Shown: positions 22,148 through 33,253 of the stretch, piece after piece
How positions within the stretch are numbered: the first letter of the stretch is position 1
How the letters are laid out: every line of letters begins with the position of its first letter
Source: Tetracentron sinense
Taxonomy: Eukaryota; Streptophyta; Magnoliopsida; Trochodendrales; Trochodendraceae
Direction of reading: 5' to 3'
Length of the DNA: 64,000 bases
Assembly (NCBI GenBank): GCA_015143295.1
Contig: CM026565.1
Coordinates: 15,808,041 to 15,872,040, forward strand
The notes under the pieces: generated by a model
Told to the model about the DNA's origin: nothing
What the model saw: only the letters and a program-made list of their open reading frames with translations
The model's database searches: none
Position numbers and translations under genes: made by a program

Positions 22148-23382
22148 ATGAGACGCAATACCCAGGGTCACGGGTACAACACGAGGGGTAATGGAGGTGA
22201 TGCTCAATCGGGTGATGATCAACCCGACTTTGCCCAAGCATTCGCATCCATAGCCGAGACTTTGGCTATGTTGGCGGCAAGGCAACCGGCCACTCCGCCT
22301 AATGCGGCACTTATACCGGCTCCTCCTAACCGAGCCCAAGCCGGGATAGAAGCTTTTCGGAGGATGAGGCCTCCAACTTTTTGTGGAAGCATTGATCCAC
22401 TTGTCGCTGAGGGTTGGATTCGGCAACTCGAGAAGATATTCTCGGTATTGGCACCTACGGAAGTGGAAAGGGTCACTTGGGCCGCCTTTATGCTTGAAGG
22501 CGAGGCCGACCATTGGTGGAAATCCGCACTTCGGACCCGAGAGTTGACCCGGCAAGGTCAAGATTGGACTTGGGAGGAATTCTTGGAAGCTTTCAACAAG
22601 AAATACTTTCCGGTCGGAATGAGAGAGAAGATGGAAGTGAAATTTATTACCTTGGAGCAAGGTAATATGTCCGTAGCGGCTTATGAAGCCAAATTTTCAG
22701 AGCTATCTCGATTTGCTCCACACATGATAGCTACCGAGGTTATGAAGGCCCGAAAATTCGAGAGGGGGTTGAAGGCCTACCTCAAGGATCGTGTCTCAAT
22801 GTTCCGACATGAGACATATTCAGAAGTTGTGGACAAAGCATTGTTGGCCGAGTCGAATTCCGAAGAGTTCTTTAAGAGAAGAGGAATGGAGAAAGGACAG
22901 TCAAGTAGTTCAGGAGAAAAGAGCAAGGACTAGCTTGTATCAGTCTGCAGAGCCGGCTCAGTCACAGAGGATATATTCGGCACCACAGGCCCCTCGCTCT
23001 TTTGCTCCACCGACCTTTCGCCCGGCTACCTCATATGCTCCTCGCCCCGCAGTTACTCAAGCTACGGGATATGCTCCTTCCTCCTATTTGCATGATGTCT
23101 GCACTCTTTGTGGAAGGAGGCATCCAACAGGAGAATACCGGAGGGTTTCAGGAAGTTGCTTCCATTGTGGTGACCATGGTCACATGGTTAGAGATTGTCC
23201 CCGACGTCAATTGCCAGCTCAGTCTTCGGGGAGCAGGCCCCCGATTAGGCAGACATCTCAGCCTAGCTCTTCTCAGGCTTCGAGGGCCTCACAGTCTACC
23301 CGGCCTCCTCGCCCAGCCACACAGGGCCGAGTCTTTGCATTATCCGAGAGAGACGCACGTGCATCCGACGATGTCATGCAAG
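22148..23382 (+). pseudogene. Element A gag (frameshifted)
   Basis: Gag packages the element RNA. The frame opens MRRNTQGHGYNTRG at 22148, preferred over the in-frame ATG at 22127 because element B gag starts with the same MRRNT motif. The Retrotrans_gag region contains EGWIRQLEKIF, MLEGEADHWW, EEFLEAFNKKYFP and FITLEQGNMSVAAYEAKFSE. Near 22900-22920 the frame shifts: the first frame stops at 22931-22933, and the +1-offset frame carries on with the proline-rich linker and the CCHC knuckle CFHCGDHGHMVRDC (about 23158-23199). The last codon is split by the intron donor at 23383. Confidence 0.9.
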
Positions 23383-23518
23383 GTACGCAAAAATTCTAGA
23401 GTCTAAGTTGTGTAAAATTTCTATGGTTTATTATGTGATTATTTATACTAAGGGTTATTCTATGTATGATGCTTGTGATTGTTTGAAATCTACTAATAGT
23501 AGTTACTTAATCGCACAG
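23383..23518 (+). other. Putative spliceosomal intron between gag and pol, element A (136 bp)
   Basis: Donor CAAG|GTACGC at 23382/23383 and acceptor TCGCACAG|GC at 23518/23519. A perfect plant/yeast-type branch site TACTAAT lies at 23491-23497, 21-27 bases before the acceptor. Both gag and pol frames have a phase-1 codon at the boundary, so removal joins them in frame. If retained, the gag frame terminates at 23397-23399, five codons into the intron. Element B has the same arrangement. Confidence 0.78.
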
Positions 23519-25601
23519 GCGCTTTATTAGTGAACGAGTGTCTCGCCCGTGTGTTGATCGACACAGGATCCACTCACTCCTTTGTGTCACCTAGTTTCGC
23601 AAAGGGATTTTTGACTGAGTCTACTCCGTTAGAGCGGGAGTTGACCATTGCAACTCCACTCGGCAAGTCAGTTGATACGGACAAGATATTCAGGGATAGT
23701 GTGGTTCAAGTGGGGGAGAATGAACTGTTAGCCGATCTCATCGTCCTAGCTTTTCAAGACTTGGATTTTGATGTCATCTTAGGGATGGATTGGTTGTCAA
23801 ACCATCACGGGAATGTTGTGTATTTTGAAAAGATGGTGAATTTCAAGCCGTAAGGAGTTAAGCCTTTTCATTTCCGAGGATTGAGAGAAAGGGATATTGC
23901 TCGCCTTGCAGCTTTGAGCTTAGCGAACCCCGAAGTACAAAACTCCTCGACTATTCCAGTTGTGAGTGAGTTCTTAGATGTGTTTCCGGAGGAACTTCCA
24001 GGGTTACCTCCGAATCGGGAGATTGAGTTCGCTATAGAGCTTACTCCGGGCACCGCTCCGATTTCAAGAGCCCCATATAGAATGGCCCCGATAGAGCTCG
24101 AAGAATTGAAGAAGCAAATTGAGGAGTTACAACAACTTGGTTTCATCCAACCAAGTGTGTCACCGTGGGGAGCTCCGGTCCTTTTTGTAAAGAAGAAAGA
24201 CGGGTAGATGAGAATGTGTATAGACTACCGTCAGTTGAACAAGGTAACTATCAAGAATCGTTATCCCTTGCCAAGGATCGATGACTTGTTCGACCAACTG
24301 AAGGAAGCGAGATTCTTCTCCAAAATTGATCTTAGATCGGGGTATCATCAATTAAGGATCAAGGCGGAAGATGTTCCGAAGACGGCTTTCAGGACTCGGT
24401 ATGGGCATTACGAGTTCCTTGTCATGCCTTTTGGGCTGACGAATGCACCGGCGGCATTCATGGATTTGATGAACCGGGTGTTCCGATCTTACTTGGATCA
24501 ATGTGTGATTGTATTCATTGATGACATTTTGGTGTATTCCCAGACACGGGAAGATCACGCACGAGACCTCCGCCTTGCTCTGGAGATGTTGAGAGAGCAT
24601 AGGCTATATGCCAAATTGAGTAAGTGCGAGTTCTGGTTAGAGAAGGTCGCATTTCTAGGACACGTGGTGTCGGCCGAGGGCATTTCTGTAGATCCAGCTA
24701 AGGTTGAGGCAGTCATGAGTTGGGAGAGGCCCAAGAGCGTCACGGAGATACGTAGTTTCCTCGGATTGGCAGGCTACTACCGGAGATTTGTGGAGGGATT
24801 CTCCAATTTGGCGGCACCTCTCACCTACTTGAAAAGGAAAAATGCAAAGTTTAGTTGGAGTGACCGATGTGAAGTAAGTTTCCAAGAGTTGAAGAAACGC
24901 CTCACCACAGCCCCTGTCCTTACTGTGCCATCTGGACCTTTTGGGTATGAGGTGTATAGTGATGCCTCACACGTCGGACTCGGGTGTGTCCTAATGCAAC
25001 ACAAGAAAGTTATTGCCTATGCATCAAGGCAGTTGAAAGAGCATGAAAAGAACTACCCCACTCACGACTTGGAGCTTGCGGCGGTCGTGTTTGCTCTCAA
25101 AATTTGGCGACATTATCTGTATGGGGTGGAGTTCTATGTGTACACGGACCACAAGAGCCTCAAGTATCTCTTTTCCCAAAAAGAGCTAAACTTACGACAA
25201 CGGCATTGGATTGAATTCTTAAAGGACTACGAGTGCACTATCCAATATCACCCGGGAAAAGCAAATGTGGTGGCAGACGCTCTGAGTAGGAAACCATCGG
25301 GGTTGTTGGCTCACATGTTGGTGCGGGAATGGAGACTGTTAGACGATTTGGTAAATCTAGACATCAGTGTGAATGATTCTGTCCGCAGTCCGGTTTTGGC
25401 AAATGTTACAGTTCGGCCGTACCTTATAGACTTGATCCAGGAGTATCAAGCCACAGACACTGACTTGTTGGCTTTCCGGGATAAGAAAGTGGCCAAGGGT
25501 AGTACGGACTTCTCTCTCACTAGCCGATGTGCTATTACATTCAAGAGAAGGCTTTGTGTCCCAGCCAATGCAGACCTTCGGAGAGAGATTATGGACGAAC
25601 C
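23519..25601 (+). pseudogene. Element A pol: protease, RT, RNase H (two stops, truncated)
   Basis: Aspartic protease motif [11 protein letters not shown] lies near 23555. RT motifs include [43 protein letters not shown] and [11 protein letters not shown]. RNase H follows with [27 protein letters not shown] and [11 protein letters not shown]. The same frame is broken by TAA at 23851-23853, after the protease, and TAG at 24205-24207, where element B has a serine codon. It ends at GAACC (25597-25601), where the LTR of element B begins; the 8 further codons are LTR sequence. Integrase is missing. Confidence 0.93.
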
Positions 25602-26313
25602 TGTCGCGACCCAAAACCCACCCTAGGAGTTAGAGTGAATCTTGGACGACTTAATCATTACTTACATGACTTGCTTGACGAACCAACCTGCAAAACTCAC
25701 AGAACATATACAATAGAGGATAACAGCGGAAGCATAACTATAAAACACAACGGAAGTCTAACAAACCTCTAAGTATATATACACATGGTCCAAGTTTAAT
25801 ACAAAAGAAAACAAAACAAAGAAAGTGCGGACATGCCCGCCAAAATACATGGATATAATCACTCATGCTCACCCACAGCTAAACCACTTAGAATCTAACA
25901 CCACCTACTGATAACCCTCTATGGGAGGTTCCTCCAAAGGTTCCTCGACGTACTCCTCCTCCACCCAAGGGCTAGGAGCACAGACATCAAATGGAGCAGC
26001 AGCTCCCTCAGAACCTGTCGACATAAGAAGTACGGCTGAGCATGGAATACTCAGCGGGTACTAAATACTAACCAATAGTCATAGTAAAACCATAGTAGTA
26101 TAGGAAGCAGGAAGCATTTCACATATATAAAGCAGGAAACAATTCAAGCATATAAAGCAGGAATAATTCATATCATGACAATAAAGTAAAGGAGTACATA
26201 ATCATGCTTGAATTCATAAAAGCCGATAAAACCCTTGAAAACACCGTGCACTTGACTTGACTTGACTGAAAATACCATTTCCTTGCTTGAAAACTTGTCA
26301 TGTTTGTCTTATC

Positions 26314-26745
26314 TTATCGTATCATGCATGTCATGCCATGTCTTGTCATGCTTGCTTGAAAAAGTAAACTACTTGTGAGGGAAGGGAGACCCTTCTTCCT
26401 AGAATGCTTATGCTTGTCATGCCATGTCTTGTCATGCTTGCTTGGAAAAGTAAACTACTTGTGAGGGAAGGGAGACCCTTCTTCCTAGAATGCTTATGCT
26501 TGTCATGCCATGTCTTGTCATGCTTGCTTGGAAAAGTAAACTACTTGTGAGGGAAGGGAGACCCTTCTTCCTAGAATGCTTATGCTTGTCATGCCATGTC
26601 ATGTCATGCTTGCTTGGAAAAGTAAACTACTTGTGAGGGAAGGGAGACCCTGCTTCCTAGAATGCTCATGCTTGTCCTTCCACTTGTGAGATTTACTTGT
26701 GAGATGTCCTTGTGAGATGCACTTGCGAGGGAAGGGAGACCCTTC
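26314..26745 (-). repeat. 87-bp minisatellite in the 3' LTR of B, four full copies
   Basis: Unit contains CTTGTGAGGGAAGGGAGACC, CTTCCTAGAATGCTTATGC and TTGTCATGCCATGTC. Full copies have ACTACTTGTGAGGG at about 26368, 26455, 26542 and 26629, followed by a partial copy near 26720. The 5' LTR has three copies. Confidence 0.9.
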
Positions 26746-27674
26746 TTATGAAAATGTATGATTGTCTTATCCTTGCCAAAAGCGAGGTAAAACATATCGT
26801 AGGATATGCCCCACCTCTAAATCTCATTCTTGAAAGCCTTGGTAAATCATGTCATGCATGCGTGCTTGTGGAAGCGTGTACATACTTGCATTTAAATTTA
26901 AATGTGACATTTGGAGAGTTAACAATACATAACAATCCATAGACATCAATCAATTGAGCAATTCAATATTTGTGTAATTTAGGGAAAACAAGAAGGCACA
27001 CCATCATAACCCTAGCAAATTTCCATAAACCTTAAACATGAATTTTCTTAATTTCTTATTCATTTCATTCATCTTGGCATTTCATCAAACATGGTGTGTT
27101 CATTATTTGTTAACCCTACAACATGCTTTTCTAGGTGGGTTATACTCACATCACACTTGTATGTTTATTATTAGTACAATGCCCTTCCCCATTCATTCAT
27201 TTCATCATTCACACGGCATCCATTCGCCAACATCCATCTCCATTTACCATACATACCACCCATCTCATAATATATATATATATATATGAAGGAATACAAG
27301 AAGAAATAAGGAAAGGAGAGGCTATAACTAGGAGGGTAGTAAAAAGCACCGACCTTGATCAAGTGAGGAAGAAATCCCCCTTTTCAAAACGACCGTGAGT
27401 TGCTGCCCTAGCTTGAGGAGAGTGCCCCACACGAGCTTGAGCCGAGATCTTGAAGGAAAACGTGCTTGAGGATGGTCTAGGGTCTCAAACCCCTTAGATT
27501 TCTCTTCAAAATGGAAACCCTAGGTTTAGGAACCCTTTCTCCTCTCTTCTAATCTCCCAATTCTTCTAAGTGTTTAGAATGAGCCCTAAAGGCTCGGGCA
27601 ATCCTATATAAGAAAAGGTATAACACCCTTATTCCGAAAATGCCCCCCCCTAGTGAAAATTCTGCAAAAACGCG

Positions 27675-27864
27675 AGTACCGAGCGATCGGTGTTAATGAC
27701 CGATCGATCGGTTGCCTACCGATCGATCGGTTTCATAACCGAGCGATCGGTTAAAATTTCACTCTCTGGAAAATTTCTCCATACAAAAATCTTGACCAGT
27801 CGATAGCCTCCGAGCGATCGGTTTTGGACCGATCGATCGCTCCATGGACCGAGCGATCGGTGGT
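27675..27864 (-). repeat. ACCGATCGATCGGT palindrome array in the 3' LTR of B
   Basis: Seven copies of a 14-bp palindrome lie at about 27678, 27699, 27718, 27738, 27808, 27828 and 27848. Some are perfect (ACCGATCGATCGGT); others have one changed base pair (ACCGAGCGATCGGT). The flanks GACCTGCAG and GTTTTTGCAGAA (minus-strand sense) are shared with element A. Confidence 0.92.
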
Positions 27865-28071
27865 CTGCAGGTCCAAACTGTTTTGGCCATAACTTTTGAC
27901 TCGTTCGTCCGATTTTGACGATTCAACTTGCGTTGGGTTTGTACTTCGAAAACGAACATTTCTGACATTTCGGAATTTCCAATTTCTTCCTCATTTATTA
28001 ATTGCATTACTTTAAAGGAAAAATGGCTACGAAGGGTCATGCATAAATGTGAAAAGGTCCGGGGCTCTACA

Positions 28072-28085
28072 TCCATCCCCCCTTA
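28072..28085 (-). other. Polypurine tract of element B
   Basis: On the minus strand the bases before the 3' LTR read AAGGGGGGATGGA. They are preceded by TTTCGAGGACGAAATTT, a phrase often found just upstream of the polypurine tract in plant chromoviruses. Confidence 0.82.
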
Positions 28086-28173
28086 CAAAAATTTCGTCCT
28101 CGAAATTTGGATGAGACATGCATTACAGAATCAAACAATATTACAAGCTCCATATACAAAACCTATACAAAAT

Positions 28174-31100
28174 TCATTCAAACAATTCCGGGTACTTCGC
28201 TTTGACTTCGGCTTCACGCTCCCATGTAGCTTCTTCCCGAGCATGGTGTTGCCATTGCACAAGAACCAAAGGGATTGTCTTGTTGCGAAGTACTTGATCT
28301 CTCCGATCCAATATGTGAATCGGCTTCTCAACCAACGTGAGATCTTCTCGAATTTCCAACGGTTCCAATTCTAGTATATGCGAAGGGTCCGCAATGTACT
28401 TCCGAAGCATAGACACGTGGAAAACGTTGTGAACCGCGGCCATGTAAGGTGGAAGAGCTACTCGATAAGCAACTTCACCAACCCGCGTGATAATCTCGAA
28501 CGGTCCAACATAGCGAGGACTAAGCTTGCCTCTTTTGCCGAATCTCATAATCCCTTTGCCAGGAGATACTTTCACAAAGACTCGATCCCCTACTTGAAAT
28601 TCCAAGTCCTTGCGGCGCGTGTCTGCATAGCTCTTTTGGCGATCTTGAGCGGCTTTCAACCGATCCCGGATGATCTTGACTATACTAGCAGTTTGCTCAA
28701 TCAACTCCGGACCAAGTACTTTTCTTTCTCCTACCTCATCCCAGTAGAGAGGAGACCTGCAGCTTCGCCCATACAAAGCCTCGAACGGAGCCATTTGGAT
28801 ACTCGCCTGATAGCTATTGTTGTAGGCGAACTCCACCAAAGGCAAGTGCTCTTCCCAACTGCCTTTGAAATCCAGCATACAAGCCCGAAGCATATCTTCT
28901 ATTACTTGGTTCACCCTCTCGGTTTGTCCATCCGTTTGTGGATGAAAAGCAGTGCTGAAATCAAGTCGGGAACCCATAGCTTCCTGAAAGCTTTTCCAGA
29001 ATCGTGATGTGAATCTTGGATCCCGATCCGACACAATACTGACAGGCACTCCGTGCAACCTCACCACTTCCTTGATGTACAAAGTAGCTAACTGACTAGA
29101 GTTGAAAGTAGTTCGGTAAGGCAAGAAGTGAGCGGACTTCGTCAAACGATCCACTACTACCCATATCGCATCTGAACCCCTTGCCGTCTTTGGCAAGCCA
29201 ACTATGAAATCCATGGATAAGTTCTCCCATTTCCACTCGGGAATCGGAAGGGACTGTAATAGACCTGCGGGCCGCATGTGTTCTGCTTTCACCTGTTGGC
29301 ACACCAAGCACCGTGCTACATATTCCGCAACCTCCCTCTTCATATTCCGCCACCAAAAGTGACTCTTGAGGTTCCGGTACATCTTCGTACCCCCTGGATG
29401 CACAGTGTACTTTGCCCGGTGGGCTTCATCCATAATCTCCCTCCGAAGATTTGCATTGGCTGGAACACACAGCCTTCCCTTGAATGTGATAGCACCTCGG
29501 CTAGTGAGAGAGAAGTCCTCACTACCCTTAGCAACTTCCTTGTTCCGATAAGCCAACAATTCAGCATCCGTGGCTTGGTATTCTTGGATCAAATCTATAA
29601 TGTATGGCCGAACCGTGACATTTGCCAAGATAGGACTACGGACAGAGTCATTCACACTAATGTCCAGATTTGCCAAGTCTTCAAGTAGCTTCCATTCCTG
29701 CACTAACATGCATGCTAACAACCCCGGAGTTCTTCTGCTCAAAGCATCAGCCACTACATTTGCTTTACCCGGGTGGTATTGAATGGTACAATCATAGTCC
29801 TTCAGAAATTCCATCCAACGCCTTTGCCTTAGATTCAGCTCCTTTTGGGAAAAGAGATACTTGAGACTCTTGTGATCAGTGAACACATAGAACTCCACCC
29901 CATAAAGGTAATGACGCCAAATCTTAAGTGCAAACACGACCGCCGCAAGCTCCAAGTCGTGCGTAGGATAGTTCTTCTCATGCTCCTTCAACTGCCTTGA
30001 TGCATAGGCAATGACTTTCTTGTGCTGCATGAGTACACACCCAAGTCCAACGTGTGAGGCATCACTATACACCTCATACCCATAAGGTCCGGATGGCACC
30101 GCAAGGACAGGAGCTGTGGTAAGCCTCTTCTTCAGTTCCGTGAAACTGATCTCACACTTGTCGCTCCATACAAACTTAGCGTTCTTCCTTGTCAGGTAAG
30201 TGAGCGGTGCTGCAAGGCTGGAGAAACCCTCTACGAATCTTCTGTAGTAGCCTGCCAACCCAAGAAAACTGCGTATCTCCGTGACACTCTTGGGCCTCGC
30301 CCAATTCATGACTGCCTCTATCTTCTTTGGATCCACCGAAATGCCTTCCGCCGATACAACGTGGCCTAGGAATGCCACCTCTTCCAACCAAAACTCACAC
30401 TTGCTAAGTTTGGCGTATAGCTTGTGCTCTCTTAGCATTTCCAAAGCAAGGCGCAGGTCGCGTGTGTGATCTTCCCGTGTCTGGGAATAAACCAAAATGT
30501 CATCAACAAATACAATCACGCACCTATCAAGATATGGCCGGAACACCCGGTTCATCAAATCCATAAAGGCTGCCGGCGCGTTCGTGAGTCCAAAAGGCAT
30601 CACCAAGAACTCGTAATGTCCATATCGAGTCCTGAAAGCAGTTTTGGGAACATCTTCCGCCTTAATCTTCAACTGGTGATAACCCGATCGAAGATCTATC
30701 TTTGAGAAAAATCTCGCTCCCTTCAACTGATCGAACAAGTCATCAATCCTAGGCAAGGGATACCTATTCTTTATAGTGACTTTGTTCAATTGCCTGTAAT
30801 CGACACACATCCGCATCGAGCCATCTTTCTTCTTAACAAACAACACCGGGGCACCCCATGGTGAGACACTTGGTCGAATGAAGCCAAGGCCTTGCAATTC
30901 CTCCAACTGAGTCTTCAACTCCTTGAGTTCAATAGGGGCCATTCTATATGGAGCTCTGAATACCGGAGCTGTGCCTGGTGCAAGCTCGATCATAAACTCA
31001 ATCTCCCTGTCTGGAGGCAATCCTGGCAGCTCCTCTGGAAATACATCCAGGAACTCACTCACAACCGGAATAGTCGATGAGTCCTTTGCCTCGGGGTTAG

Positions 31101-31499
31101 CTAAGCTCAACGCCGCAAAACGGGCAATGTCTCTACATTTTAACCCCCGAAAGTGAAATGGTTTTCCTTTTACCGGCTTGAAGAGTACCATCTTCTCAAA
31201 GCAAGCTACATGCCCATGATGTGCTGCTAACCAATCCATTCCCAATATAATATCAAAGTCTTGGAATCCAAGGACGATGAGGTCAACCGCCAACTCGTGG
31301 CTTCCAACTTGGACCGCACTATTTCTATACACTTTATCTGCCAATACTGTTTTGCCGAGCGGAGTCGAAATGGCTAACTCCGGTTTTAGCTGACTAGGCT
31401 CCACAGAAAAGCCTTCTGAAAAACTCGGCGAGACAAACGAATGAGTAGACCCGGTATCAATCAATACTCGAGCCAAATACTCATTGACTAGTAGGGTTC
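28174..31499 (-). CDS. Element B pol: protease, RT, RNase H, integrase, chromodomain
   Basis: An uninterrupted frame of about 1,107 codons downstream of the intron. Domains in order: aspartic protease ([11 protein letters not shown]); RT with [31 protein letters not shown] and the catalytic [10 protein letters not shown]; RNase H with [11 protein letters not shown] and [11 protein letters not shown]; integrase with its zinc motif ending [11 protein letters not shown] and core residues in [20 protein letters not shown] and [14 protein letters not shown]. The C-terminal 60 residues ([31 protein letters not shown]) are a chromodomain-like module. In related chromoviruses this module is thought to direct integration to modified chromatin. 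The apparent first Met at 31539 lies in the intron; translation most likely begins with gag on the spliced mRNA. Confidence 0.95.
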
Positions 31500-31644
31500 C
31501 TGAAATTTTAACTAGCGGAGTTAATCCATGCATCAACAACGTATACGTGTAGGTTTATATACATATAGAACATGCCGAGTACGTACACAAAAATATAGCA
31601 TAACATAACAATCATGAATAAAGAAAATAACTCCAAACGCGTAC
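31500..31644 (-). other. Putative spliceosomal intron between gag and pol, element B (145 bp)
   Basis: On the minus strand the donor is CAAG|GTACGCG at 31645/31644 and the acceptor AAATTTCAG|GAACCC at 31500/31499. The interior is T-rich and a branch-site-like GGATTAACT lies near 31520. Codons are interrupted after their first base on both sides, so splicing fuses a 416-codon gag to the 1,107-codon pol without a frame change (about 1,524 residues). Unspliced RNA gives gag plus a hydrophobic tail ending at the stop 31508-31510. Element A keeps an intron of the same phase at the same place. Confidence 0.82.
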
Positions 31645-32893
31645 CTTGCACCACATCATCAGATGCAAGTGCATCACCCTCTGTCAAAGCAAATACACGC
31701 CCCTGGTTCGCCTGGCGAGACTGAGGTGTAGACCGGGTAGTCTGAGATGACGCCTGGTATGATCCTGCTGGGCGTGTCGGGGGCCTACTATCCTGAGACT
31801 GGCCTGGTAAATGCCGGCTAGGGCAATCCCTGATCATGTGGCCCTGGCGACCGCAATGATAACATCCACCAGATGCTCTTCGGCAATCTCCTGCCGGATG
31901 CCTTTTGCCGCATGAAGTGCAGACCTCATATGTGTAGGCTGGAGGGACCGGAGGTGGTGTATACCTCGCTGCCTGAGGGGTAACTGGCCGTGGGGCCGGA
32001 AGAGCCTGAGGTCGAGGTGCCTGTGGCACGTACTGCCGGGGTGCTGGAGGAGCATAAGTCGGCCTCATCTGTGGTGCTGGCCATGTATACTGATAAGGAC
32101 CAGTCCGGGCCCGCCTCTCTGGAGGTGCTGAACTATTGGCTTGGCCTCTCGCCAATTCTCTCTTCTTAGACACCGCTTCGGAATTGGCCTCGACCAATAA
32201 GGCCTTGTCTACCACTTCAGGGTAGGTGGCATGCCTGAAAACGGAAACCTTCTCCATAATAACATCCTTGAGCCCTTGCTCAAATCTTCTCGCCTTCATT
32301 GCCTCAGTAGCAACCATATGAGGCGCGAATCTCGACAATTCTGAGAACTTGGCCTCATAAGCGGCCACAGACATCGAACCTTGCTCAAGGTTGATGAATT
32401 CTCTCTCTTTCTTTTCCCGTGCACCGATCGGAAAATACTTCTTGTAAAAAGTATCTTTGAACTCCTCCCAAGTCCACGGTTGACCTTGCATGGTCAAGTC
32501 CCGTGTCCTCAATGCGGACAACCACCAATGGTGGGCTTCGCCCTCTAGCATAAAAACTGCCCATGCCACTTTCTCTTCCTCTGTAGGAGAGAGCACCGCA
32601 ATTATCTTCTCAACCTGGAGGATCCAAGCCTCCGCAGTAAGAGGGTCCACACTCCCGTGGAAGGATGGAGGCCTCAATCTCCTGAATGCCTCAACTCCAG
32701 CTGTACGATGTACTGGAGCTGCGGGCGGTGGAGTAGGTGCCGCCGACGATGGTATAGCTTGCCGAGCCGCCAGTATGGCGAGTGTCTCAGCAATAGAGCC
32801 TAAGACCTGGGAGAGGTCAGGCTGCTCATCCTCACCCCGTGAAGAAGAGGAAGCTCTGGTATGTGGCCCACGACCCCGTGTGTTCCGTCTCAT
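31645..32893 (-). CDS. Element B gag
   Basis: The structural protein that packages element RNA. The start is placed at 32893 (MRRNTRGRG), shared with element A; the frame is open 39 codons further upstream, but that part is leader. After a low-complexity N-terminus comes the Retrotrans_gag region (AEAWILQVEKII, MLEGEAHHWW, EEFKDTFYKKYFP, FINLEQGSMSVAAYEAKFSE). Then come a long proline-rich linker and one CCHC knuckle, CYHCGRQGHMIRDC. Without splicing the protein would gain about 45 residues encoded by the intron, largely hydrophobic (LFMIVMLCYIFVYVLGMFYM). Confidence 0.93.
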
Positions 32894-33237
32894 GACTAAA
32901 GTCCTGAGAATAATAACACCACATGAGTCCAACTTGAAACCACAGTTTATTTCAATGTCATTTCGCAATAATTCAATCTGTATTAGTTGTATAATATTAA
33001 TATACGGCACATCAAGTCATCAAAGTATTCATCACATCATACTTATACTTTAGTGTTCTAGCGTACCTAGGACCGTACTTGGTTAAAGCAACCATTTTAG
33101 ACTAAGACTAAGGTTTAGTCTTACACTTGGAACCAGACTCGCTCCCGACTCACTTCCTTCCTAACTTGTTTCCTAACATATGCTCTTGTCAAGCCGTGGT
33201 ATAAGATTCTAAGTGACCCTAAAGACCTAAAGCCTAA

Positions 33238-33249
33238 GCTCTGATACCA
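33238..33249 (-). other. Primer-binding site of element B
   Basis: Minus strand TGGTATCAGAGC, an exact initiator tRNA-Met complement, four bases from the 5' LTR. Confidence 0.92.
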
Positions 33250-33253
33250 CTTC

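Larger units (their letters stand above)
18897..25601 (+). mobile_element. Element A: Ty3/gypsy chromovirus-like retrotransposon, 5' part
   Basis: Order is 5' LTR (18897-21848), initiator tRNA-Met primer site, gag (22148-), a GT-AG intron (23383-23518), and pol with protease, RT and RNase H. Element B interrupts it at 25601, in the linker before integrase. Integrase and the 3' LTR are not in the window and presumably fell in the gap at 35408. A gag frameshift and two pol stops show that it is an old, inactive copy. The long LTRs, the primer and its close pol similarity to element B (which keeps a chromodomain) suggest the Tekay/Del chromovirus group. Confidence 0.9.
25602..28071 (-). repeat. 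3' LTR of element B (2470 bp)
   Basis: On the minus strand it starts TGTAGAGCCCCGGACC (28071) and ends GGGTTTTGGGTCGCGACA (25602). A TATA box (CTTATATAGG on the minus strand, plus-strand 27603-27612) lies about 65 bp downstream of the palindrome array. It is near-identical to 33254-35407 over the shared length. Small ORFs in it (26604-26942 and 27038-27398) have exact counterparts in the other LTR and are not genes. Confidence 0.93.

Noticed and set aside
22136-22660. 174-codon ORF on the minus strand
   Set aside because: Antisense shadow of element A gag.
26604-27398. Several small ORFs repeated at 34170-34873
   Set aside because: They are duplicated only because they lie in the two LTRs of element B; no coding signature.
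28378-29007. 209-codon ORF on the plus strand
   Set aside because: Antisense shadow of element B integrase.
32490-33053. 187-codon plus-strand ORF
   Set aside because: Antisense shadow of element B gag.
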